Shown one piece after another: positions 53,837-63,224 of a DNA stretch of 64,000 bases; the first letter of the stretch is position 1; each line of letters begins with the position of its first letter. The DNA lies in contig CAUEEP010000156.1 of the NCBI GenBank assembly GCA_958450365.1, forward strand, positions 1-64,000. Reading direction: 5' to 3'. The notes under the pieces are model-generated. The model did no database searches and was not told where the DNA came from. It saw only the letters and a list, made by a program, of their open reading frames with translations. The translations under genes and the position numbers were made by a program. Origin of the DNA: Mesorhabditis belari (taxonomy: Eukaryota; Nematoda; Chromadorea; Rhabditida; Rhabditidae).

Positions 53837-56577
53837 ATGATCCTTCTTCTTTTGATATCTACTTTATTCGTCACTCAATGCCAATCTGTAAATTCATTAT
53901 CACAAATCAATAGACGCGGTAATTTTTGAGTTTTAATAGTATATCGTTGTTTCAGACTTTGCCATGTGCTTTAAGAGGCCATTGAAAGTCGGTGATGTCA
54001 TCAATGTGAAAGGAAAAATACAGAATGGACCTTATAGGTACGGTAAAAGTTCTGTTCCACTAAAAATAACAAGTAACATTATTTTAAATTGAATTTGACA
54101 TATATTTTAGTAAAGAATTTGACACATTCGGTGACTAGACTTGACTAAAACTATTAGACTATTCACGACGGCGGTATTTTACACGTACAGTCGCGTAGTC
54201 GTTAACTGTTTTACTAATAATTTGTTGTAAATTCAATGATAAACTAAATTATTATTGTCATTCGATAGCTTTGAATCTCCTCTTAAAAACTAGTACAAAG
54301 TTATTAAGAACTTTCTGCGAAAGAAAGAATAAAAGTCTTTAAAAGCTTGAGTTGACACCAAAAAAAGTCGTCATTAGTACAGCCCACCGGTGAGTCGCAT
54401 CGTCGTGAATGTGTTAAAGTTTTAAGATTGAAAAATTGACCCAAACCATTGTTGAGACACAAATACTGAAACACTTTTTAGATAGACTTTAAAATCGTTT
54501 TCTAAAAAGTGTATTTTAGGGAAAAACGGAGGTAGGACAAATGCTACCTTTTTTGGCCCACCCGGCAAAAGGCGTACCTTCTTTTGCTGGAAAAAGCCTC
54601 AGGAAAAGCCGTAGAGCTTCAAAAATGTTTTCATTTAGGGGAATCGTATACGCAGATTCCGAATTTCAACAAATCAGACCTCGCTGACGTTAAATTTAGG
54701 CTAAAATGCAAAAACTACGAAAAAGCATGAAGTTTTTGCCTTTTAGCCTAAATTTAACGTCAGCTAGGTCTGATTTGTTGAAATTCAGAATCTACGCATA
54801 GGATTCCCTTTCAAGAAATCATTTTTGAAGCTTTACGGCCTTTCCTAAGTTCTTTTCCAGCAAGAAAAGGTGAGCATTTGTTCCATGCCCGGAAAAACTA
54901 CCGTATCTTGTCTAGTAAACCAATTTTCAGTTGGGCTTGCAACTTTGAACAAACTTTTCTCAACAATGTTTTCATTCATGTCGTTTCTCGAAACTTTGAA
55001 AGGAAAACGGTTTTCAGTGCAAGGCCTGGTTGTTGTGCGTCGGTGAGTTCAGAAAAAATTCTAAAGTAACAAAGCTTTACAAAACTTTACAAACTTATTA
55101 CCTCGATTCAAATTCTTGACAAAATTCTATTTCTATTTCTATTTCTGTCAATGTCAATTCTATTTTATTTTATTCTATTTATATTCAAATTGTTGAGTCT
55201 CTGTCTAGGAATGGCAAAAAAGGCGATCACCACGACGGACTTCCCTACATTGGAGGTGCTCACTTTGAAGCAAGATTTGAGTGAGTTTCTATTTAATAAC
55301 TTGTTTTATTGGCTTGATAATTGCTTAGTATTGCATTATTTAGAGTTTTGAGTCAAAACTCGATCCGAGTCACCTATCCAAGTCATAATGGCGCTTTTGG
55401 CGGTGCGGTCTACGAACAACGCGGTGCTCCTAAATTGCATGTGAATATGGCGAACATGAGAGCGATTAGAGTAAATATTTCATCGATAGTGATTCTAATT
55501 GTTTAACTTATATTCTTTCAATTTAGTGCTACGGTTCCTTGGACTCGGTAACATTTGAGGGCGATATTCTTGAGAAGCGAATGCATCGAGGATTGGGCAG
55601 TTGTCCGGCTGAGTTCCCGAAAAATTGGAGCCCAGACCGGCCACATCCACAAAACCATAGCAGCAGTCACGAGCATGGTTCTGTCACCCGTCACCCTCAA
55701 CCACATGGTAAAAACCTAATCAATGTTTTCAAGCTTAAAGTTGTATGGGGATCCCAGAGAGACTCACGATCACCGTCGCTGAAAGCCTCTTGAAAGGAGG
55801 TATCTCCTGTGCGCTCATAGCCTCATTGGTCGAGCTTTTGCTTGGAAAGCGAACGATCCCGGGGTTCGATCCCCTGGTTCAATCCCCTGGTTCGATTCCC
55901 ATAGAGCATGCACTCCTTTTAAGAGCTAAGAGCTTTAAGAGCAAAACTTTACTCAGTTGGCTAACAGATCGAGAAGTTCGACCCAGTTTATGTCCACTAA
56001 TGTTAGTCTGGTATTATGACTGTGGTTATTACAGTCTATATTAATTTACAGCTAGTAGAGATAGCTCTTCGGATTCTGATGAGCATGGTGGAGGGAACGC
56101 CGCAAGAACGCATTCGCCACAAGTAGGAGGTGGAAAGGGGAATGCTGGGAACAATGGAGGAGCGGGTGGTGGGAGAGGTGGACGAGGGAACGCTGGAGGT
56201 AGGTCTACAAAGTAGATCACGGGCTCAAGTTGCGCTAATTACTAGGCAAAAATGCTGACTTTATCCTGGTTTGAGATTCAACTCAAAAATCATTCAAAAA
56301 AATTTCAGCTGGTGGCAATGGTGGCCATAAAACCATCGAGATTATCGTCCAAAACGAGATTTTCGGAGGTGGATTGGGAGCCATTCCCATACCTGTACCA
56401 CATTCAATCGGTGGAAGCGCAGCCCCAGGCCAAGCAGCAGATCCAACACCTGATCCGATCCCAGCAACCAATCCTCAGCTTTCCGGTGAGTATCTGGCCC
56501 AACTTCCGTGGACACCGATTCTCCCTGGACAGCCACAATACGTTCAAACTCAAGATAAAAACTCGTATTGGGAATAA
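53837..56577 (+). CDS. Secreted galectin-like protein with His/Pro/Gly-rich tail
   Basis: Eight exons join in phase: 53837-53918, 53956-54037, 54931-55042, 55198-55280, 55344-55470, 55527-55707, 56052-56198, 56309-56577 (360 aa). Residues 1-18 (MILLLLLISTLFVTQCQS) look like a signal peptide. Residues about 28-185 follow a galectin domain: RPLKVGDVINVKGKI; CNFEQ...NNVFIHVVSRNF; then NGKKG...PYIGGAHFEARFEV, like the P[FY].PG..FE..I.V strand; VYEQR; and ending DSVTFEGDIL. Of the sugar-binding HFNPR motif, only H71 and R75 remain (Asn is Val), and the WG.E.R segment is replaced by NGKKG, so canonical lactose binding is doubtful. The tail is His/Ser/Pro-rich, then Gly/Asn-rich (about 236-277), then Pro-rich. 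The exon-4 acceptor (TTGAG at 55197) is non-ideal but restores frame and family match. The stop overlaps AATAAA. Most galectins lack signal peptides, so this architecture is unusual. Confidence 0.72.
54528..54891. mobile_element. Fold-back element, GTGGGACAAATG family, core B (degenerate)
   Basis: The left end GGAGGTAGGACAAATGCTAC and right end GAGCATTTGTTCCATGCCC are diverged. Arms carry CGTATACGCAGATTCCGAAT, CAGACCTCGCTGACG and complements, matching 47549-47957. It lies in intron 2 of the galectin-like gene and ends about 40 bp before exon 3. Confidence 0.8.
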
Positions 56578-56578
56578 A
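56573..56578 (+). terminator. AATAAA overlapping the galectin-like stop codon
   Basis: The TAA stop (56575-56577) is embedded in GGGAATAAAGT. If used, cleavage would occur about 15-20 bp later, leaving an extremely short 3' UTR. The chemoreceptor-like gene has the same arrangement. Confidence 0.4.
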
Positions 56579-57100
56579 GTTGATTTGGTAGATTTGCGTT
56601 AAAGCCGCACAAAATTTGCATTTCAAAAACAGAAAAAAACCTCTGCATTATAACCCCGCAAAATTTGCATACAAAAATTAAATGATTATTTGTTGAGTTC
56701 CTTTGCGAAGTTAATGTTAAATGGTTAATGATCAGGATCGAGGTGGAAAATGACAATTTATTTCAATGGATTTTCAATCAAATTGTGCTGCAATGGCCTT
56801 TAAAAGTCAGGCTTTAATTTTTGTTTTGTGTTCTTTTTTAAAACTTAAACTTTGTGGGGACGTAATGCGGATGATGCAGGCGAATTTTTAAAGGTAAATT
56901 TGGTGGTAATAAAATGCAAATGACGCATGGGTTCTTTTTGTGGGAATATAACGCAAAAGTATCGTTTATTTTGAAGAACCAGCTTAAGATCTTGACTTTA
57001 CACGAACTTCTTTAGAGACCCAACTCTAGAAGATGGATTTTGATGAGTAAACAGGAACTAAAGATTGTAAAAACTGCCTTATAAAGATACTATTAGGTTG
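56579..57100. other. Gene-free stretch
   Basis: Repeated CGCAAAATTTGCAT words (about 56607, 56655) and otherwise AT-rich DNA; no gene. Confidence 0.3.
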
Positions 57101-57102
57101 GT

Positions 57103-57260
57103 GCATAAGTCTTTATAATTTTTTCGAATTTTGTTTCCATGGAATCCTTTACCAGCTCGCCTCTACTCGATACAAAAGTCGATTAGGTTGGTCCAAGTTT
57201 TTACAATTCTTTTCCAAACGTTTTTAAAAATAATGCCGCCACCAACAGAATTTCTATCTA
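57103..57260 (+). mobile_element. Mariner terminal fragments
   Basis: ATTAGGTTGGTGCATAAGTC at 57103 and GATTAGGTTGGTCCAAG at 57182 are mariner-type left ends (compare TTAGGGTGGTGCAAAAG at 45554). No matching right end or transposase frame was found. Confidence 0.5.
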
Positions 57261-57439
57261 AACTATTAAAAAGATTGATTGTTTGATTGAGCCTAAGCCT
57301 AATGCCCTTCCCGACCAGTTTCGTTTGATCTTCACCGTGTCTGATTTTAAAAGGGCTGCTTCGTTGCATTTTAAGTGACTTTATGATCTTTTACCTGGTA
57401 CATTTTTCATGTCGCTTTCGCACTTTATTTCTTTCTAAG

Positions 57440-57709
57440 TACCGTAAATACTGTAATAGTACCCCACCCCCATAATGATGGTGCGGAGTGTTGTGTAGTC
57501 TAGCTTTGAACGAGTTTTTCTCGACACTGGTTTATGCTACAATGCGCGTTTAGATATCAAAAAAATAGCCCTGAATTTCAGCTATTTTTTGATACCAAAG
57601 ACGCATTCTTTGAAAGTACGGACGCTTTGAAAAAAATGAAATACTAAAAAACTTTTGCGACTACGCGACTGTACGAGGTGGGTGGGGTACTATTACAGTA
57701 TTTACGGTA
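57440..57709 (+). mobile_element. MITE, family TACCGTAAATACTGTAATAGTACC
   Basis: The 270-bp element has strong terminal repeats: TACCGTAAATACTGTAATAG at the left and CTATTACAGTATTTACGGTA at the right, then CCCC/GGGG. An internal hairpin centres on AATAGCCCTGAATTTCAGCTATTTT. It is followed directly by a (TA)12 microsatellite (57709-57732). A degenerate relative lies at 18079-18335. Confidence 0.9.
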
Positions 57710-57732
57710 TATATATATATATATATATATAT

Positions 57733-58216
57733 CTAGCGTCAGATTTCACAATCTTTGTGCAGTTTTCGGAAAGAAATGATTCATAAAAAATAAAACAATC
57801 AAAAATTCAATAAATAATTTCAAAAAGAACAGGAATTTCTTTAAGAAATCCTAAAATTCAAGCTTTATTTTGTGTTTTAAAAGCGAATTAATCGCATTTT
57901 TTCACTCTACAGCCTATAATCTATGTTTTAAACAAGAATTGTTTGAAAATAGTAACGAATTTTGTGTAAAAAGTCACGTTTAAACGAATCTTAAAATCTG
58001 CAATCTCTAAAATTCAAAAAACCTTTCAAAAATTTGACATTTTTAAAAGATTTGCCAAAAAAAAACGAGAGAAAATGAATCATTTCAATGAAATGAAATG
58101 AAAACGAGCAAAGAAGAAAAATAAAAGCATTAATCAACACGTTTTTTGTCTTTTATTTCACTTTTCATTCATTGATAATGAAATTTTAAATCAATTTTGT
58201 TTAGTATTTGTTGGAA
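57733..58216. other. Gene-free stretch
   Basis: AT-rich; no supported feature. Confidence 0.3.
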
Positions 58217-58713
58217 TACCGCATTCTCTCTAATAGTAGTGGGCACTACTATTTTTTGAACCCCCTCCTGGACCGCAATACTATTAGAGAGTGCAGTACT
58301 ATTAAAGAGTTTTATCATTTACCAAAGTAAGACAGATATAAGATTTGTTCCAAAATTCTTGCAATTCTTTCACGCACTCCTTTGGCTCCTTTTGACATAC
58401 AGTTGTGGGCCGGCGAGTTGACAATTTGTGTCTTGACAAACAATAAAAAGATGTTTTTGCACTTTGCACAACAATTTTAGATTTTTTGCTAACTTTTTTA
58501 TGTGAAGAATAGTGAATAAATGAATAAAAAAGGCTCATTTTTGCTTGCTTGAATAGCTTTAGAATGTCACATAAACATAAAGACAAAAAGGTTTAGATGA
58601 AAAAGAAGCAAACAGAAATTCAAATTTTTGGGAATGCACTACTATTTTTTCAACCCCCTCCTGGACCGCAATACTATTAGAGAGTGCACCTCTATTAGGG
58701 AGAATACGGTAAA
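58217..58713. mobile_element. Composite element with repeated ends
   Basis: It starts TACCGCATTCTCTCTAATAG and ends CTATTAGGGAGAATACGGTA, like the TACCGTATTTTCTC MITE. Each end carries a direct copy of a ~55-bp block (CACTACTATTTTTT[GC]AACC ... CGCAATACTATTAGAGAGTG), at about 58248-58300 and 58637-58690. About 320 bp of unrelated DNA lies between. Either two solo elements trapping DNA or a larger unit. Confidence 0.7.
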
Positions 58714-59280
58714 TCATTTCTGCAATATGCATTTGAACCCATTAAAGTCGAATCCATTCAATCCAGACCAATAAAACCCTCGAAGGAATTTTGGTGGCAA
58801 AATTCCACGTTCACAAAGGAAGAATGAAATTTTTGAGGCAAAGAGATAACACTCTTTTTTTTTTGACCATTTGTCCTTTGTTTCCTGTGTTTTCTCTTAC
58901 TATCTTTGGGTTCTTTATTCAAAAAATGTATTTCAAATGTTTATTCAAATTAAATATCAACGATTCTTTTAAAATTCAAAACATTTTTCTGGAAATTTTA
59001 GAGTTTAACTGAAAAAGTATGCTTAAAACCAAAAATTGCTTCTTTGAATGGACTGAATGGACTTTCTCTTCTTTATTCTTTGTGCTCAAGGGTTGAAAAG
59101 CAATTCTTCTGGTATACTTAATCTCGTTTGATGCCTTGATGCAAGTAGTACTTTGAACAAATAGCTCTAACTGCTCTCAAGCGATCAAAACTTCAACTCT
59201 TTTCCCAACTCTGGACCGAGATCTAAATTTTTCAAGCTAAAATCAAACCAAAGCAAGTTTTTCCAATTTTGGGATATTTG
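58714..59280. other. Gene-free stretch
   Basis: No gene. The 73-codon + ORF at 58791-59012 is unrecognised. Confidence 0.3.
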
Positions 59281-60262
59281 ACACGCGCCCCGCCCTTTAC
59301 CATTGGCAATCCAACTTTGAACTCAAATATCTTTGTGTTGAGTGGTCCAATTTAAATATCCTTGGCATCATTATATGCGCCAAGTCTTTCTCTATCGATT
59401 GGTGCTAAAAGCTATTTAAATTGGACAACTCAACACCAAGATATTTCAGCTCAAAGTTAGATTGCCAATGGCAAAGGGGCGGGGTCACTGTGGGACCTTT
59501 TATACGCGCCCCGCCTTTTTTACCCTTGACAATCTAATTTTGAGCTCAAATACCTTGGTGTTCAGCTGTCCCATTTTAATATTCTTGATGTCATTAGATG
59601 CGTCAAGTCTTTCTCTATCGATTGGTATAAAAACTATTTGAATTGAACAGTCCAACACCAAGAAATTTGAGCTCAAAGTTGGATTGCCAATGGCAAAAAG
59701 GGGCGGGGCGCATATAAAAGGTCTCACAAGCGGTCTGAAAACCGTAACTAAATTGATCTGTCGTAACTAAATTGATTCGTAAAGTCAAATCTCTTGGTGT
59801 TGAGTTGTCCAATTGAAATAGTTTTTAGACCAATCGATAGAGAAAGACTCGGCGCGTCTAACTAAGAATATTTAAATTGCAAAAACATCTTTCAAATCTT
59901 TCAGCATGCTAGATATTCTTGGTTTCATTAGATAGGCCAAATCTTTCTCTATCGATTGGTATAAAAACTTTTAAATTGAACAGCCCAACACAAAGATAAA
60001 CAGTAAATCTCAGCCTCCATTGCGTGTGTGAACATTTCAAAAAACGTTGATGAAGTCTAAAAGTCGCCCCGCCTCTTTGCCATTGGCAATCTAACTTTGA
60101 GCTGAAATATCTTGGTGTTGAGTTGTCCAATTGAAATAGTTTTTATACCAATCGTCAGAGAAAGATTTGGCCTATCTAATGAAACCAAGAATATCTAAAT
60201 TCGACAACCCAACACAAAGATATTTGAGTTCAAAGTTAGATTGTCCAATGGTAAAAGGACGG
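59281..60262. repeat. Array of ~200-bp palindromic units
   Basis: Units at about 59281-59486, 59493-59727, 59785-59990 (partial) and 60063-60262 are each internally inverted. One arm reads CGCCCCGCC...ATTGGCAATC[CT]AACTTTGA...CTTGGTGTTGAG and the other is its complement, around a centre with CTTTCTCTATCGATTGGT. The array ends 90 bp before the start of UNC-93-like gene 2. Confidence 0.88.
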
Positions 60263-60338
60263 GGCTTGTTTCAAACCAATTTTTCCGCCACTTCTGCTTC
60301 TTTCTCGTTTCTTTTTGCTAACAGTCTTCAAAACTTAA

Positions 60339-60345
60339 TTTTCAG
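60339..60345 (+). promoter_or_regulatory. Possible trans-splice acceptor before UNC-93-like gene 2
   Basis: TAATTTTCAG followed by ATTCACC and then the ATG at 60353. A strong nematode 3' splice site 7 nt before a start codon, with no upstream coding exon, suggests spliced-leader addition. Inference from position only. Confidence 0.4.
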
Positions 60346-60352
60346 ATTCACC

Positions 60353-62270
60353 ATGAAATTCCCAAAGAAAGAAACGTTGAATATTCTGCAATTGGGTCTT
60401 GGAATGATGCTCGTTTTCTTTGCTTTCATTTCCCAAGCATTCATCGTGGAAACTGTTTTGGAAAATCGACATGACAGCGATCCATCAATCAGTAAACACG
60501 CTGGATATTACAGGTTTGATTTATTTGAATTCCTTTTTCAAACTAATTCAGTCAAACGATCGTCTATGGGATGTTTCTTTTTGGCAATCTCTTGGCTCCG
60601 CCAGTTATCTCATTTATTGGTATTGTCAAGATTGTTGAACTTTTCAAAGCAAATTTTAGGCTTAAGATTAGCTTTCATTTTTGGAAGCCTTCCATATGTC
60701 CTCTACATGGTCGGTTTTCTATTCCTCAATTCGTATTACCTCTACGCCTCGGCTGCTTTCGAAGGACTCATGGCTGGGTGTGAGAATTTGCATTCGATAC
60801 AGAATTTCAGTAATTTTAGTACTTTGGACTTCTGTAGGCCAATATTTGGCATCAAATAGTAATGAGCGGACGATTTCCAGAAATAGCAACATGATGTGGA
60901 TGCTGTATATGAGCAGGTTGAAAGTGAAATTCTGAAAAAGCAAAAGATCAATGCGCGGCTCGAACCTGCGATAGTTAGATTATGAGTCTTGCGCTCTGTT
61001 GACTGAGCTACACTACTGGACAATGAAATATCCTATTTGAAAAAAGATCGTCACTTTCGCGCGTCTGTAAGTTTACAATCAGGGAGTCTGGAAAAGGATT
61101 GCCTAGGTCCTATTTAGTTCCTATTTAGTTCCTATTTAGTTCCTATTTAGGTCCTATTTAGTTCCTCTATAGGTCCTATTTGGTTACTTTATAGTTCCTA
61201 TTTAGTTCCTATTCAGTTCCTAATTATCCATTGACAAGTTCCAAAAGCAGACTAAACTAACCTTTGTTTCCGGTAAATGCCACGTAACATAAAGATGACA
61301 AATGATCGATGGGATCATGAAAATTGGCACAAAGCATAGTGACCCATAAATCTAAAACATTTGTCGTAATGGTTACATACAGTGCTGGACAATGAAATAT
61401 CATATTTGAAAAACGATCGCCACTTTCGCGCGTCTGTAACTCCCTTGTCTTTGAGCATAAACTATTAGTGTTATACATTTTCTGAAAGCTCTTTTCAAGG
61501 GCTACACAATGGTAATATTAATATTTAGAAATACCGTATTTTTTGAGGCATTTCAGTGACGAAAGTGACGATCGTTTTTCAAATATGATATTTCATTGTC
61601 CAGTACTATAGCTGAGCTTTGGTTAGGCCAGGAAATTCAGAACAAATATTGAAGTGTCAATGAGTTTTTGAAAGAAAAAGTCAACAAAAGAAACAAAAGT
61701 TAACAATTATAAAAGCTTTTACAGCTCTAGTTTTCGCAGATTATTTAAAAAGTGTTCATTTCTAAGATAGGAAACTTTATACTATAGAAAGTTAAAGATT
61801 TAATCAAACATGACCAAGAACACACTTCATTTTCTCTCTTTTAGTATGATTTTCGGTGGTGGCTTTCTAATTGCTGTATTTGGCTCAAAACCCGACAAGA
61901 ATATCAGTATGGGAACAACGAGAGTATTGTATGGGACTTTTGCATCAGTTTGTTTTGTTGGAGTGATCACATTGGGTCTCTTACGACAAAAGACGCCAGG
62001 GAAAAATGCTGCGAAAGCAAATCATCTACAAGAAATGTGTATGTTCGAGCTTAGCTATTGATCTTTGCATTTTTTTAGCAAAGGTGATCAAAATGCTCCA
62101 AACTCAAGACCATTGGTGGATCGCTATTCCATCGGCTTTCACCGGAATCGAGAACTCGTTCACTAGTGGGGTCTACCCAACAGCACTGTCGTTTACCAAA
62201 AATTTTTCAATAAATACGAATCAATTGATGGGATTGAATGTGATGGCCACTGGAACAGGGCAATTGTGCG
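60353..62270 (+). CDS. UNC-93-like / MFSD11-like transporter, gene 2 (3' part missing in window)
   Basis: Six exons join in phase: 60353-60513, 60552-60619, 60660-60779, 60820-60916, 61845-62038, 62079-62270, coding 277 aa equivalent to residues 1-289 of gene 1. Shared marks: GMMLVFFAFISQAFIVETV, SKHAGYYS, GNLLAPPVISFIG, LLWTSVGQYLASNSNERTIS, IPSAFTGIENSF and GVYPTALSFTK. Three exon lengths equal those of gene 1 exactly (68, 120 and 97 bp). Gene 2 lacks the introns that gene 1 has at three places: after exon 1, between exons 6 and 7, and between exons 8 and 9. After the last donor (G|GTGAGG) no counterpart of exons 10-13 appears up to 64000. Instead there is mariner debris and a palindrome. 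It is either a 3'-truncated pseudogene or has its last exons beyond the window. Its upstream DNA is the 59-60 kb palindrome array. Confidence 0.8.
60954..61019 (-). repeat. tRNA-Met-like sequence (intron 4 of UNC-93-like gene 2)
   Basis: Minus strand: TAGCTCAGTCAACAGAGCGC, an anticodon-like ACTCATAATC (CAT) and GCAGGTTCGAGCC. D-arm and T-loop are good, but the acceptor, anticodon and T stems pair poorly, so a pseudogene or SINE head is more likely than a working initiator or elongator tRNA. Confidence 0.5.
61108..61222 (+). repeat. Minisatellite, 11-bp GTTCCTATTTA unit
   Basis: About ten copies of GTTCCTATTTA with GGTCC and CTCTATAG variants, in intron 4 of UNC-93-like gene 2. It has the same 11-bp period and a related sequence to the arrays at 2785-3135 and 24033-24395 (on the complementary strand). 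Confidence 0.85.
61379..61612. mobile_element. MITE with ~55-bp terminal inverted repeats
   Basis: AGTGCTGGACAATGAAATAT ... AAAACGATCGCCACTTTCG at the left and CGAAAGTGACGATCGTTTTT ... ATATTTCATTGTCCAGTACT at the right, 234 bp. A solo left end (CTACTGGACAATGAAATATC) lies at about 61011-61070, next to the tRNA-like sequence. In intron 4 of gene 2. Confidence 0.85.
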
Positions 62271-62351
62271 GTGAGGTTTACTATTCAAATCTAAGTTTGA
62301 AATCCCAAAAATGCATGGAAAAGGCGTTTTTGACTCGAGAACAAGTCCATC

Positions 62352-63022
62352 TTAACATGAGATAACAAGTCCATCTAAGCAACATGAGAGCGCGCGTTGT
62401 CGTGGAGGAGAACGATCTTTGACTTGAAGGACCTATTCTTGTTTTCTTTATCTGCGAGTCCCGCGAAATAGATTTCAGATTTATCTTTGATATTTGATCT
62501 ATTGGGTTGGTGAAGTGAAAACTGCGGGACTTTGAACTAAAATTTATTCAATATAAAACCATAAATTCATTCCAAGTAATTTCCATTATTATTGGCGACT
62601 TCTGCTCATTTTACAGGCAATTTGCGGATTCCTCTTTCGTAGTAAGATTTTGGTTTGTGTGTGAGACTCAAAAATGGAGGACTGGAGATGTCCCAGTTTG
62701 AGCACTTTCTTCAAAAGAAAACCATTTTGGTGTCAATAGAAAAGTTGTAGAGAATCAAAAAATACGCTTATAGCCAAGTTTCCAAAAAGATTCACTTAGT
62801 AGTTTCGCTTAAAATTCAAGTTTTGTTTTCATAAATTTGGCATTCGTAAATTCTGCATTTCTTGAAAACCAGTTTTTGAATCGTTCTGAAAATTTGGATA
62901 TAAGCTTGATTTTTGATTCTCTACAACTTTTCCATTGACACTAAAATGGGTTTCTTTTGAAGAAAGTGCTCAAACTATGACATATGACAATAGCCGGCAG
63001 TTTTTAATTCACCAACCCAATA
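62352..63022. mobile_element. Mariner debris and non-autonomous mariner after UNC-93-like gene 2
   Basis: About 62378-62440 matches the transposase HDNARPH region of the 37926-39038 element (minus strand, GCGCGCGTTGTCGTGGA). Then a TA-flanked element (62500-63022) with TATTGGGTTGGTGAAGTGAA and TTTAATTCACCAACCCAATA ends lacks the transposase core and closely matches the second half of the gene 1 element (38503-39038). Confidence 0.82.
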
Positions 63023-63224
63023 GAATTGGCCATGGGGATCTCGAATCCGTCTTTAGTTTTTGCAGAACTCTTCTTTCAGTTCTGCAAACAATTCTGCAAA
63101 AACTAAATTGTTGTTTGTTTGTTGAAGTTTGTTGAAATTACAGAAAATAGGGTATAAAACTCGAGTTATAGAAAATCAACTTGAATTTTGAGTTCCTTAT
63201 GAGGTTGCCAACGCTTCCCAAACA

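Noticed and set aside
60954..61019. Functional tRNA-Met(CAT)
   Set aside because: Acceptor, anticodon and T stems contain several mismatches when folded by hand, and it lies beside a solo MITE end in an intron.
62006..62365. Continuing UNC-93-like gene 2 coding past 62270
   Set aside because: The frame after TGTGCG|GTGAGG has no similarity to gene 1, while the donor matches the gene 1 exon 9 boundary exactly.
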